This document shows, piece by piece, positions 8,488 through 18,229 of a DNA stretch of 64,000 nt. The DNA lies in assembly GCA_017307375.1 (NCBI GenBank), contig JAFKFH010000011.1, forward strand, positions 186,001 to 250,000, written 5' to 3'. The notes under the pieces were generated by a model. The model did not search any database, was not told where the DNA came from, and saw only the letters and a list, made by a program, of their open reading frames with translations. Position numbers and translations under genes: made by a program. Origin of the DNA: Alphaproteobacteria bacterium. GTDB taxonomy: Bacteria > Pseudomonadota > Alphaproteobacteria > Ferrovibrionales > Ferrovibrionaceae. Numbering within the stretch: position 1 is the first letter of the stretch; each line of letters starts with the position of its first letter.

Positions 8488-9534
8488 ATGCTGGCCGACC
8501 GCCTCGAAGGCAAGTGGATCGACGCATTCGCCGAGGTCTTCGGCCTGTGCAAGGTCGGGCGCGGCGATGCCGTCGCGATCCTCTCCGAAACCCAATCGCG
8601 ACAGCTGAACGTGCAACTGGCCGAACTGGCGCTGGACCGGCTCGGCGCCCGCTGGTTCCACGTCGTCGTGCCGACGCCGCGCCAGACCGCGCCGGTGGCG
8701 GTGCGGTCGACCGGCGCGTCCGACGCGATCGGCCGCCTGGGACCCGTGGTTTCCGCACTGTCGCAATCGGTGTTCGTCGCCGACCTCACGGTCGAGGGCC
8801 TGCTGCATGCCGTCGAGCTGCCCGAAATCCTGAAGGGTGGCGCCCGCGTGCTGATGGTCTCCAACGAGCATCCGGAAGCGCTGGAGCGGCTGATGCCCGA
8901 TCCCGCCCTGGAGGGCAAGGTGCGCGCCGGGCTGAAGATGCTGCGCGGTGCCCGCGAGATGCGCGTGACCTCGCCCGCCTGCACCGATCTCACCGTCGCC
9001 CTCGAAGGCGCGCGCGTCGGTGGCGGCTGGGGCTTCACCGAGAAACCCGGCACGATCAGCCACTGGCCGGGCGGGCTGTGCCTGTGCTTCCCCAAACGTG
9101 GCAGCGTCTCCGGCCGCCTCGTCATGGCACCGGGCGACATCAACCTCACCTTCAAGCGCGCGATGGAGACGCCGGTCACCCTGAGCGTCGCCGACGACTA
9201 CGTCACCGCGATCGACGGCGACGGCCTCGATGCCGCGCTGATGCGCGACTATTTCGCCGCCTGGGGCGACCGCGACGCCTATGCGGTCAGCCATGTCGGC
9301 TGGGGCATGAACCAGAAGGCGCGCTGGGACAGCCTGGTCATGTACGACCGCAATGAGACCAATGGCACCGAGCAGCGTGCCTTCGGCGGCAACTTCCTCT
9401 ATTCGACCGGCGCCAACGAGGTTGCCGGCCGCCATACGCTCGGCCATTTCGACCTGCCGCTGCGCAACTGCACCGTGACCCTCGACGGTGTCGCCGTCGT
9501 CCGCGACGGCCGGCTGCAGGGGGATCTCGCCTGA
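8488..9534 (+). CDS. NicX-like 2,5-dihydroxypyridine 5,6-dioxygenase family protein
   Basis: 348 residues related to the aminopeptidase-T/M29-fold family that includes NicX, the Fe(II) enzyme opening 2,5-dihydroxypyridine to N-formylmaleamate. NicX uses a 2-His-1-carboxylate triad (His265, His318, Asp320 in the Pseudomonas enzyme, from memory). Here His269, His320 and Asp322 (SHVGWGMN and GHFD) lie at nearly the same positions. GGGAGGG at 8473-8479 supports the ATG. The next gene is an alpha/beta hydrolase, the fold of NicD. The later genes (acyl-CoA dehydrogenase and ligase) do not belong to the nicotinate pathway, so the true substrate may be another N-heterocycle or hydroxylated aromatic. 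A metallo-aminopeptidase is the less likely alternative. Confidence 0.65.
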   Translation: MLADRLEGKWIDAFAEVFGLCKVGRGDAVAILSETQSRQLNVQLAELALDRLGARWFHVVVPTPRQTAPVAVRSTGASDAIGRLGPVVSALSQSVFVADLTVEGLLHAVELPEILKGGARVLMVSNEHPEALERLMPDPALEGKVRAGLKMLRGAREMRVTSPACTDLTVALEGARVGGGWGFTEKPGTISHWPGGLCLCFPKRGSVSGRLVMAPGDINLTFKRAMETPVTLSVADDYVTAIDGDGLDAALMRDYFAAWGDRDAYAVSHVGWGMNQKARWDSLVMYDRNETNGTEQRAFGGNFLYSTGANEVAGRHTLGHFDLPLRNCTVTLDGVAVVRDGRLQGDLA

Positions 9535-10286
9535 TGACCGCGGAACCGGTCGTCCTGCTGCACGGCATCGGCGGCGGGGCGCGCGGTTTCGCGCCCGAGG
9601 TGGCGGCATTGACGGGGCATGGCTACCGCGCCGTGGCCTGGGACCAGCCGGGTTACGGCGACAGCCCGCTGCCGCCGACCAGCGACTGGGCCGTGGCGGT
9701 CGCGGCCTTCATCGCCTTCCTCGATGCGCAGGGGTTCGACCGGGTGACGCTGGTCGGCCATTCGATGGGCGGCATGCTGGCCCAGGAAGTCATCGCCCGC
9801 CACCCCGGGCGGGTCGGGCGGCTGGTGCTGGCCGGGACCAGCCCGGCCTTCGGCGGCGACAGCGAAGCCTGGCGACAGAAATTCCTCAGCGAGCGGCTGG
9901 CGCCACTGGACGCCGGCCAGGGCATGGCCGCACTTGCCCCGGCGCTGGTCGCGGGCATGGTCGGGCCGACCCCCGATCCTGACGGGATGGCACGGGCGAT
10001 CGACTGCATGAGCGCGGTGCCCGAGGCGACCTATCGCGCCTCGCTCGTGCTGCTGACCCGCTTCGACCGCCGCGCCGATCTCGGCCGCATTGCCGTGCCG
10101 ACGCTGGTTCTGGCCGGCGAGAAGGACCGCAACGCCGCCCCCGCGGTGATGCGGCGGATGGCCGAGGCCATTCCCGGCGCGCGCTACGTGGAGCTGGCCG
10201 GCTGTGGCCATGTGATGAGTTTCGATCACCCGGCAGCGTTCCTTGCCGCCCTCGTCGACTTCCTGCCTGGAACGGGAGAGATGTGA
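9534..10286 (+). CDS. Alpha/beta hydrolase (possible NicD-like deformylase or ring-cleavage hydrolase)
   Basis: 250 residues with the oxyanion motif LLHGIGGG, the nucleophile elbow GHSMGG (Ser77), an acid-containing strand LVLAGEKDRNAAP and the catalytic His in GCGHVMSFDHP. The start overlaps the dioxygenase stop (TGATG), implying translational coupling. Hydrolases in this position usually cleave the product of ring opening; NicD removes formate from N-formylmaleamate. The substrate is inferred from the neighbour only. Confidence 0.85.
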   Translation: MTAEPVVLLHGIGGGARGFAPEVAALTGHGYRAVAWDQPGYGDSPLPPTSDWAVAVAAFIAFLDAQGFDRVTLVGHSMGGMLAQEVIARHPGRVGRLVLAGTSPAFGGDSEAWRQKFLSERLAPLDAGQGMAALAPALVAGMVGPTPDPDGMARAIDCMSAVPEATYRASLVLLTRFDRRADLGRIAVPTLVLAGEKDRNAAPAVMRRMAEAIPGARYVELAGCGHVMSFDHPAAFLAALVDFLPGTGEM

Positions 10287-11500
10287 TGGAATTCCGCCTG
10301 AACGATCGCCAGCGCGAGCTGGTCGAGCTGGCCGGCCGTCTCGGCCGCGACAAATTCGCCCCGCGTGCGGCCGAGATCGACCGCGAAGCCCGCTTTCCCT
10401 TCGAAAACTATGCCGACATGCGCGAGGCCGGCCTGCTGGCCCTGTGCGTGCCGAAGGAGTACGGCGGGATGGGCGCCGACTACGAAACCTATTGCCTGGT
10501 CGCCGCCGAGATCGGCCGGCATTGCGGGGCCACCGCCCTGACGCTGAACATGCACAGCTGCGCGATGATGTGGTCGGGCGACCTGGTCGACGCCCTGCCG
10601 CTGACCGCCGAACAGCGTGCCCGTCACCATGCCCATCGCGGCCGGCACTACGAACGGGTGGTGCGCGACGGCGCGATCTATGCCCAGCCGTTCTCCGAGG
10701 GCAACGCCGCCGCGTCGGGCCGGGCCGCCTTCGAGACGACGGCCGTCAAGGTCGACGGCGGCTGGCTGATCAACGGACGCAAGGTCTTCGCCTCGCTGTC
10801 GGGAGCGGCAAACTACTACGGCCTCCTGTGCACCGAGGAGAAACCCGGCAAGGACCATGATCGGCGCGACACGATGTATATCGTGGCGCCGGCCGATGCG
10901 CCCGGCGTATCGGTCGTCGGCGACTGGGATCCGCTGGGCATGCGCGGCACGGTCTCGCGCACGCTGATCCTGAAGGATGTCTTCGTGCCCGAGGACGAGG
11001 AACTGATGCCGCCCGGTGTCTATCACACCGCGGCGCTGTCCTGGCCGCACATGTTCATGACGATGACGCCGACCTACATGGGTGTCGCCCAGGCCGCGGT
11101 CGACTTCACCCGCAACTACCTGCGCGGCGAGGTGCCGGGCATGCCGCCGATCAAGCGGCGCAACATCGTGGCCAAGCAGCTCGCCTTCGGCGAGATGCAG
11201 ATCAAGCTGGAACAGGCCAGCGCCCTGTTCCGCCGCGCAATCTCGGAGGCGAGCTACCAGCCGTCGAAGGAACAGCGGCTGCGCGCCTATGCGACCCAGT
11301 ACACGGTGATGGAGTTCGCCAACGATATCTGCCGCCTGGCGATCCGCACCTGCGGCGGCCATTCGATGCTGAAGTCGCTGCCGCTGGAGCGGCTCTACCG
11401 CGACAGCCGCTGCGGTGCGCTGATGCTGCCCTGGACCGCGGAAATCTGCATCGAGCGCGTCGGGCGCGAAAGCCTGTACGAAGCCGGCGAGACGGACTAG
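10286..11500 (+). CDS. Acyl-CoA dehydrogenase-family flavoprotein lacking the usual YEGT catalytic glutamate
   Basis: 404 residues with the acyl-CoA dehydrogenase order: N-terminal helices, KEYGGMGADY, a mid beta-domain with the (W)LINGRKVFASLSGAANYYG loop, and a C-terminal helical domain with RTCGGHSM. In typical members the base lies in a YEGT(S)E motif near residue 380; here the aligned segment is MLPWTAEI with Pro382 at the Glu position. The base must be elsewhere, as in isovaleryl-CoA dehydrogenase, or the chemistry differs. It starts at the ATG overlapping the hydrolase stop (TGATG). Confidence 0.82.
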   Translation: MEFRLNDRQRELVELAGRLGRDKFAPRAAEIDREARFPFENYADMREAGLLALCVPKEYGGMGADYETYCLVAAEIGRHCGATALTLNMHSCAMMWSGDLVDALPLTAEQRARHHAHRGRHYERVVRDGAIYAQPFSEGNAAASGRAAFETTAVKVDGGWLINGRKVFASLSGAANYYGLLCTEEKPGKDHDRRDTMYIVAPADAPGVSVVGDWDPLGMRGTVSRTLILKDVFVPEDEELMPPGVYHTAALSWPHMFMTMTPTYMGVAQAAVDFTRNYLRGEVPGMPPIKRRNIVAKQLAFGEMQIKLEQASALFRRAISEASYQPSKEQRLRAYATQYTVMEFANDICRLAIRTCGGHSMLKSLPLERLYRDSRCGALMLPWTAEICIERVGRESLYEAGETD

Positions 11501-11504
11501 GCCG

Positions 11505-12932
11505 ATGATGGCGCAGTGGGCCGCCGGCTGGGCGGCCCATCAGCCCGACAAGCCGGCGATCGTCCACGAGGGCGGGATCGTGACCTATGCGGGTCTCGCA
11601 AGGCGCATCGAACGCGCGGCGGCCGCCCTGTCCGAGGCCGGCGTGGGCCGTGGCGACCGGGTGGCGCAGCTCGGCCTGAACAGCCCCGACACCCTGGTGC
11701 TGCTGTTCGCCTGCGCCCGGCTCGGCGCGATCCTGGTGACCCTGAACTGGCGGCTGACACCGGCCGAACTTCAGGCGATCGTCGGCGACTGCACGCCGAA
11801 ACTCGGCTGGATCGATCCCGACTTCGCCGCCGCCCTGCCCGGCCTGCCGCGGCTGGCCAGCCTTGCCGGCAACGGCCCTGCGCCCGCCGACGGCCAGGAC
11901 GACGACGGCGTCCTGCTGGTCTATACCTCGGGCACCACCGGCCGGCCCAAGGGGGCGCTGCTGACCCAGCGTGCCCTGACCTGGAACGCGATCAACGGGC
12001 TGCACGCCAACGACCTGACCGCCGCGGACCGTGTGCTGACGGTGCTGCCGATGTTCCATGTCGGCGGCCTCAACATCCAGACGACGCCGGCCCTGTTCGC
12101 CGGCGCCACCGTCGTGCTGGAGCGCCGCTTCACGCCGGAAGGCTTCTGCGCCGCGCTTGCCGCCCATCGGCCCAGCCTGACCCTGCTGGTGCCGGCGGTG
12201 ATGCAGGCGCTGCTGCGCCATCCGGATTTCGCCATGGCCGATCTGTCCTGCCTGCGGCTGATCATGACCGGTTCGTCGACGGTGCCGGCGGCGCTGATCG
12301 ACCCGTTCCATGCCCGCGGCGTGCCGGTAGGCCAGGTCTACGGCTCGACCGAGACCGGCCCGACCGCGATCTGCCTGCGGGCCGACCGGGCGATGGCCAA
12401 GATCGGTTCCTGCGGCGCCCCCGCCCCCCATGTCGACGTGCGCGTGGTCGACGAAGCGGGCCATGACGTGGCCGACGGCGTCAGCGGCGAAATCCTGGTG
12501 CGCGGGCCCAACGTGATGGCGGGCTACTGGAACGATCCGGGGGCGACGGCGGCGGCGCTGGAGGGCGGCTGGTACCGGACGGGCGACATCGGCCACCGCG
12601 ATGCCGACGGCTGCTTCTGGATCGACGACCGCAAGAAGGACGTGGTGATCTCGGGTGGCGAGAACATCTATCCCGCCGAGCTCGAGGCCGTGCTGGCCGC
12701 ATGCGAGGGCATCGCCGAGGCCACCGTGGTCGGGCGCGCCGATCCACGCTGGGGCGAGGTACCGGTCGCCGTCGTCGTCTCCGCACTGACCGAGGCCGAG
12801 ATCCTGGGGCTGTTCGAGGGGCGGCTGGCTCGCTACAAGCACCCCCGCGCCGTCGCCTTCGTCGACCGCCTGCCCCGGAACGTCATGGGCAAGGTGCTCA
12901 AGCACGAGGTCCGCACATGGCTGGGCGGCTAA
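11505..12932 (+). CDS. AMP-dependent acyl-CoA synthetase / ligase
   Basis: 475 residues of the ANL superfamily, which adenylates a carboxylic acid and transfers it to CoA. Visible motifs are YTSGTTGRPKG (P-loop, about residue 144), YGSTETGP (A5), YRTGDIGHRDADG (A7), DDRKKDVVISGGENIYP (hinge) and the late catalytic Lys in NVMGKVLKHE. It starts 4 nt after the dehydrogenase stop. Its presence means the pathway of this cluster passes through a CoA thioester. The exact acid cannot be read. The stop is interleaved with that of the convergent MarR gene. Confidence 0.92.
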   Translation: MMAQWAAGWAAHQPDKPAIVHEGGIVTYAGLARRIERAAAALSEAGVGRGDRVAQLGLNSPDTLVLLFACARLGAILVTLNWRLTPAELQAIVGDCTPKLGWIDPDFAAALPGLPRLASLAGNGPAPADGQDDDGVLLVYTSGTTGRPKGALLTQRALTWNAINGLHANDLTAADRVLTVLPMFHVGGLNIQTTPALFAGATVVLERRFTPEGFCAALAAHRPSLTLLVPAVMQALLRHPDFAMADLSCLRLIMTGSSTVPAALIDPFHARGVPVGQVYGSTETGPTAICLRADRAMAKIGSCGAPAPHVDVRVVDEAGHDVADGVSGEILVRGPNVMAGYWNDPGATAAALEGGWYRTGDIGHRDADGCFWIDDRKKDVVISGGENIYPAELEAVLAACEGIAEATVVGRADPRWGEVPVAVVVSALTEAEILGLFEGRLARYKHPRAVAFVDRLPRNVMGKVLKHEVRTWLGG

Positions 12933-13441
12933 TCCTCGGCGCCCTGCCCCTCGGGGTCGCCCCCCATATCGGCCAGCGCCACCTCGAGCGCCGCCAGCAT
13001 GCCCTGCAGCTCGGCGAGCCTGGCGGCGCCGAACCGTCGGGTGATCTCGACATAGATCGCCTCGGAATCCGGCGCCACCTCCTCGATCAGGGCAACGCCG
13101 TTCGGCGCAATCGAGATGCGCGCCCGCCGCAGGTCGTTGTCGACCGGCCGGCGTTCGACCAGCTTGCGTGCCTCGAGGTCGCGCAGGATCCGCGACAGCG
13201 ACGGCGGCAGCAGGCAGGTCGCCCTGGCCAGTTCCGTCACTTCCAGTCCATTGCGCGAATGCAGGGCGCGCAGCACCCGCCATTGCTGCTCGGTGACGCC
13301 GTGACGGCGCAAGGTCGGGCGGAATTGCTGCATCACCGCCTCGCGCGCGCGCAGCAGGGCCATCGGCAGCGAGCGGCTGTAAGCCCTGAGGCCGGAGGCC
13401 GCCTCGGCGGTGTCGTCGGATGATGGCAACGGGTTGGGCAT
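12929..13441 (-). CDS. MarR-family regulator, HpaR-like
   Basis: 170 residues. LPMALLRAREAVMQQFRPTLRRHGVTEQQWRVLRAL closely recalls the start of HpaR, the homoprotocatechuate operon repressor; VTELARATCLLPPSLSRILRDLEARKLV is the recognition helix region and NDLRRARISIAPNG the wing. It is divergent from the branched-chain-type ABC importer genes, with an inverted repeat over the importer promoter, so it probably represses the importer and perhaps the catabolic genes. Ligand unknown, likely an aromatic acid. Confidence 0.88.
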   Translation of the reverse strand: MPNPLPSSDDTAEAASGLRAYSRSLPMALLRAREAVMQQFRPTLRRHGVTEQQWRVLRALHSRNGLEVTELARATCLLPPSLSRILRDLEARKLVERRPVDNDLRRARISIAPNGVALIEEVAPDSEAIYVEITRRFGAARLAELQGMLAALEVALADMGGDPEGQGAED

Positions 13442-13575
13442 GCTTTCCTTGGATATCCGGAAGCGGCGGCGATCGACGCACTCTAACCGATCTGCGACCG
13501 ACCGCGAAATCGCCGCCGTCCTGGCCGGGCCGGGCCCGATGGCTTAGGCTGGAGTCAGGGTCGAGAGACAGTCAT

Positions 13576-13617
13576 GTGTCACAAAAATTGACACGAAACG
13601 ATGAATTTCTGTATGGT
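13576..13617 (+). promoter_or_regulatory. Promoter of the ABC importer operon with overlapping inverted repeat
   Basis: GTGTCA-N7-TGACAC (13576-13594) overlaps a consensus -35 TTGACA (13588-13593); TATGGT (13612-13617) follows after 18 nt as a plausible -10. The start codon is 44 nt further on. A repressor bound to the dyad would block RNA polymerase, and the divergent HpaR-like MarR protein is the obvious candidate. Confidence 0.6.
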
Positions 13618-13660
13618 TTCATCCAACGATCGATAACAACTCCAGGGAGGAGTATCCAGA

Positions 13661-14833
13661 ATGACCGCGCGGAATCCGTCTCGCCGTCTGGCGCTGTGCC
13701 TCGGCGTCGCCACTGCCGTGATGCTCGGCGCCCTGGGCGGGGCCCAGGCCCAGCAGGCGCCGATCAAGATCGGCTCGTTCCTGGCCGTCACCGGCCCGGC
13801 CAGCTTCCTCGGCGATCCCGAGGCCAAGACCCTCAAGCTTTATGTCGACCGCATCAACAAGGCCGGCGGCGTCGCCGGCCGCCAGTTGCAACTGGTCGTC
13901 TATGACAGCGCCGGCGATGCCAAGCAGGCGGTCTCGTTCGCCAAGCGCCTGATCGACGAGGACAAGGTCGACCTGATCATCGGCGGTTCGACGACCGGCG
14001 AAACCATGGCCGCCGCCCCGGTGGTGCAGGAAGCCGAATTGCCGTTCATTTCGCTTGCCGGCGCGAACGTCGTGGTCGAGCCGGTGAAGAAGTGGATCTT
14101 CAAGACCCCGCATTCCGACCGGATGGCGATCGAGAAGATCTTCGAGGATGCCCAGAAGCGCGAGTTCAAGAAGGTCGCGGTGATCGGCGGCCCCGGCGGC
14201 TTCGACCAGTCCTGCCGGGCCGAGGCGGTCAAGCTGGCGCCGAGATACGGCCTCGAGGTCGTCGCCAACGAAACCTATGGCGCCAACGATACCGAGATGA
14301 CGCCGCAGTTGACGCGCATCCGCTCGACCCCCGGCGTGCAGGCGATCGTCGGCTGCGGCTTCGGCGCGCCGACGGTGATCACCGCCCGCAACTACAAGCA
14401 GCTGGGCATGCAGAACATCCCGTTCTATTTCAACCACGGCGTCGGCTCGGACCAGTTCATCAAGCAGTCCGAGGGTGCGACCGAGGGCATGCGCGTGCCG
14501 GTCGCCGCCGTCCTGGTCGGCGACCAGCTGAAGGCCGACGACCCGCAGCGCCCGATCGTGACCGACTATCGCAAGACCTACACGGAAGCCTACAACGAGC
14601 CGATCTCGACCTTCGGCGGCCATGCCTTCGACGCGCTGCTGATCGCGACCGAGGCGATCAAGCGGGCCGGCGGCCCGGACAAGGCCAAGGTGCGCGACGA
14701 GATCGAGAAGACCAAGGACCTGATCGGCGTCGACGGCATCTTCACGATGTCGGCGACCGACCACATGGGCCTGGATCTGCGGTCGTTCAAGATGACCGAG
14801 ATCAAGGACGGCAAGTGGGTCCTGCTGTACTGA
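13661..14833 (+). CDS. Branched-chain-type ABC transporter substrate-binding protein (LivK/HAAT family)
   Basis: 390 residues with a signal peptide (basic start, hydrophobic run to GGAQAQQ, cleavage near residue 28) and a type I periplasmic binding domain opening PIKIGSFLAVTGPASFLGDPE. It has two lobes joined in the middle by GGPGGFDQSCRAEAV, as in LivK/HAAT proteins. RBS AGGGAGGAG lies just before the ATG. Followed in order by two permeases and two ATPases. Proteins of this family near aromatic degradation genes often bind aromatic acids rather than amino acids. Confidence 0.93.
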   Translation: MTARNPSRRLALCLGVATAVMLGALGGAQAQQAPIKIGSFLAVTGPASFLGDPEAKTLKLYVDRINKAGGVAGRQLQLVVYDSAGDAKQAVSFAKRLIDEDKVDLIIGGSTTGETMAAAPVVQEAELPFISLAGANVVVEPVKKWIFKTPHSDRMAIEKIFEDAQKREFKKVAVIGGPGGFDQSCRAEAVKLAPRYGLEVVANETYGANDTEMTPQLTRIRSTPGVQAIVGCGFGAPTVITARNYKQLGMQNIPFYFNHGVGSDQFIKQSEGATEGMRVPVAAVLVGDQLKADDPQRPIVTDYRKTYTEAYNEPISTFGGHAFDALLIATEAIKRAGGPDKAKVRDEIEKTKDLIGVDGIFTMSATDHMGLDLRSFKMTEIKDGKWVLLY

Positions 14834-14890
14834 CCCCGGCCTGACCGAAACCAGATCGATGCCCATTGCTCAGGCCGGTGCGACGACAGA

Positions 14891-15763
14891 ATGAGTGACT
14901 TTCTCCAGTTCGTCTTTTCCGGCCTGACGGTGGGCGCGATCTACGCGCTGGTCGGGATCGGTTTCGCGCTGATCTACAACGCCAGCCACGTCATCAACTT
15001 CGCCCAGGGCGAGTTCGTCATGATCGGCGGCATGGCGACCGTCGCCCTGATCGACCTGGGCGTGCCGCTCCTGCCGGCGGCGCTGGTGGCGATCGCCATC
15101 GCCGCCCTGGTCGGCGTGGCGCTCGAAAAACTCGCAATCGAGCCGGCACGGAATGCCGGCGTGGTCACGCTGATCATCATCACCATCGGCGCCTCGATCC
15201 TGGTGCGCGGCGTGGTCGAGGTGGTGCTGGGCAAGCAGTTCCACCGGCTGCCCAGCTTCTCCGGCGACCAGCCGATCCTGGTCGGCGGCGCCACCCTGCA
15301 CCCGCAGTCGCTGTGGATCGTCGGCGCGCTGGTCGTGCTGGTCGTCGGGCTCAAGCTGTTCTTCGACCGCCATCCGTTCGGCAAGGCGATCCTGGCCACT
15401 GCCCATAACCGCCTGGCGGCCCAACTGGTCGGCATCGAGGTCAAGACGGTGCTGGTGGCAAGCTTCGCGCTGTCGGCCGCCTTCGGCGCGATCGGCGGCA
15501 TCCTCACCGCCCCCCTGACCCTGACCCAGTACGACGTCGGGGTCATGCTGGGCGTCAAAGGTTTCTGTGCGGCCATCCTGGGCGGGCTGGGCAGCCCGTT
15601 CGGCGCCGTGCTGGGCGGGCTGATCGTCGGGCTGGCCGAAGCGCTGGCCGCCGGCTACGTCTCGTCCGCCTACAAGGACGTGGTCGCCTTCGTGATGATC
15701 CTGCTGGTGCTGTTCTTCATGCCCTCGGGCCTGTTCGGCACCAAGGGCACGGAACGCGTCTGA
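14891..15763 (+). CDS. livH: Branched-chain-type ABC transporter permease, LivH family
   Basis: 290-residue membrane protein with about eight hydrophobic segments. GLTVGAIYALVGIGFALIYN and VINFAQGEFVMIGG near the N terminus and GGLGSPFGAVLGGLIVG near the C terminus are characteristic of LivH. It is 57 nt downstream of the binding protein and 1 nt overlaps the LivM start. It forms half of the membrane channel of the importer. Confidence 0.93.
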   Translation: MSDFLQFVFSGLTVGAIYALVGIGFALIYNASHVINFAQGEFVMIGGMATVALIDLGVPLLPAALVAIAIAALVGVALEKLAIEPARNAGVVTLIIITIGASILVRGVVEVVLGKQFHRLPSFSGDQPILVGGATLHPQSLWIVGALVVLVVGLKLFFDRHPFGKAILATAHNRLAAQLVGIEVKTVLVASFALSAAFGAIGGILTAPLTLTQYDVGVMLGVKGFCAAILGGLGSPFGAVLGGLIVGLAEALAAGYVSSAYKDVVAFVMILLVLFFMPSGLFGTKGTERV

Positions 15764-16707
15764 TGGCAAATCCGGCTCTCGGCCGCTGGGGCGGCCTGAT
15801 CGTCCTGATCGTGGTGGTCGCGGCGCTGCCGCTGGTCCTGCCCAACAAGTTCTACTACGACATCGCCGTCAAGACCGGCTTGAACGCGCTGGTCTGCGTC
15901 GGGCTGAACCTGCTGATCGGCTATGCCGGCCAGATCAGCCTGGGCCACGCCGCCTTCTTCGCGCTGGGGGGCTATGCCTCGGCCGTCCTGACCACGCGCT
16001 ACGAATGGAACGGCTTCCTGGCGCTCGGCGCCGGCGCGGTCGCGACCGGGATCGTCGCCTATCTCGTCGCCCGGCCGATCCTGCGGCTGAAGGGTCATTA
16101 TCTGGCAATGGCCACGCTGGCCTTCGGCATCATCGTGTCGCTGGTGCTGAATCGCGAAATCTGGCTGACCGGCGGGCCCGACGGGATCACGGTGCCGACC
16201 TTAAGGCTCGGCGACATGCGGCTGCGCTCGGCCGAGACCTGGTACTGGATCACCGGCGGCGCCCTCGTCGTCGTCACCTATCTGGCGCTGAACCTGATTC
16301 ATTCCCCGTCCGGCCGCGCCATCCGGGCCCTGCACGGCTCGGAAGTCGCGGCCGAGACGCTCGGCATCGACGTCGCCCGCACCAAGACGATGGTCTTCGT
16401 GCTGTCGGCGGTGATCGCGGCGATCGCCGGTTCGCTGTTTGCCCATGCCGACCGCTTCATCACCCCGAACGAGGCGGGCTTCCTGCGCTCGGTCGAGCTG
16501 GTCACCATGGTGGTGCTGGGCGGCATGGCCTCGACCTTCGGGGCGATCGTCGGCGCCGCACTGCTGACCGTGCTGCCGCAGGCGCTGGCCGGCTTCGACG
16601 AATTCAAGCATATCGTGCTGGGCGCGATCCTGGTCGGCACCATGATCTTCCTGCCCAAGGGCCTGGTGCCCAGCCTGGGCGCCCTGATCCGGCGGTGGCG
16701 GCGATGA
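15763..16707 (+). CDS. livM: Branched-chain-type ABC transporter permease, LivM family
   Basis: 314-residue membrane protein. NLLIGYAGQISLGHAAFFALGGY and the GGMASTFGAIVGAALL signature identify the LivM family. The start overlaps the livH stop (TGATG) and the stop overlaps the livG start (ATGA). The partner channel subunit of the importer. Confidence 0.93.
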   Translation: MANPALGRWGGLIVLIVVVAALPLVLPNKFYYDIAVKTGLNALVCVGLNLLIGYAGQISLGHAAFFALGGYASAVLTTRYEWNGFLALGAGAVATGIVAYLVARPILRLKGHYLAMATLAFGIIVSLVLNREIWLTGGPDGITVPTLRLGDMRLRSAETWYWITGGALVVVTYLALNLIHSPSGRAIRALHGSEVAAETLGIDVARTKTMVFVLSAVIAAIAGSLFAHADRFITPNEAGFLRSVELVTMVVLGGMASTFGAIVGAALLTVLPQALAGFDEFKHIVLGAILVGTMIFLPKGLVPSLGALIRRWRR

Positions 16708-17464
16708 CCAGCCTGGAAGTCGCGGGCCTGGCCAAGTCGTTCGGCGGGGTCACCGCCGTCGACGACGTCACCTTCTCGATCACGCCCGGCCATATCCATT
16801 CGATCATCGGCCCCAACGGCGCCGGCAAGACGACGCTGTTCAACCTCGTGGCGGGGCTCTACGTGCCGACCTCGGGTACGGTTCGGCTGGCCGGCCAGGA
16901 TGTCACCGCGCTGGCCCCGCATCAGCGGGCCGCCCTGGGGCTCGGCCGCACGTTCCAGAACCTGCAGATCTTCTTCAACATGTCGGCGATCGAGAACGTC
17001 ATGGTCGGCCGCCATCTGCGGCGGCGCGCGGGTTTCCTCGGCTCGCTGTTCGCCCTGCCCTCGGCCTGGGCCGACAACCGCGAGGCGCGCGCCCAGGCGG
17101 CGCGGCTGATGGCCCGCGTCGGCCTCGAGGCCTATCTCGATGCCGAGGCCGACGCGATGCCCTATGGTGCGCTCAAGCGGCTCGAGATCGCGCGGGCACT
17201 GGCCGCGGAACCCAGCCTGCTGATGCTCGACGAGCCGGCGGCCGGCCTGAACCCGACCGAAACCCAGGAGATCGACCGGCTGATCCAGTCGATCGCCGCC
17301 GACGGCATCACCGTCGTGCTGGTCGAGCACGACATGAAGCTGGTCATGGGCATTTCCGACCACATCATCGTGCTCGATCACGGCCGGCTGCTCGCCCAGG
17401 GCACCCCGGCCGAGGTCGCGCGCGACCCGCAGGTCGTCGCCGCCTATCTCGGCGGGGAACCGGC

Positions 17465-17468
<4 letters not shown>
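16704..17468 (+). CDS. livG: ABC transporter ATP-binding protein, LivG family
   Basis: 254 residues: Walker A GPNGAGKTT, a LivG-type insert with FQNLQIFFNMSAIENVMVGRH, a degenerate signature (MPYGALKRLEIARAL), Walker B LLMLDEPAAGLNPTE and the H-loop VEHDMKLVMG. The start ATG overlaps the livM stop (ATGA); an open frame continues far upstream, but it is not the gene. One of two cytoplasmic motor subunits. Confidence 0.93.
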
Positions 17469-18178
<710 letters not shown>

Positions 18179-18229
18179 CAAGTCGCGGGTGTCAGCCCAT
18201 ATCCTCGGTCTCGCAAGAACCGGGGCCCG

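Noticed and set aside
7831-9609. A 592-codon frame that would extend the MarR gene through the NicX-like gene
   Set aside because: Only the last 144 codons match MarR; the rest is antisense to the dioxygenase. The ATG at 8265 starts the real gene.
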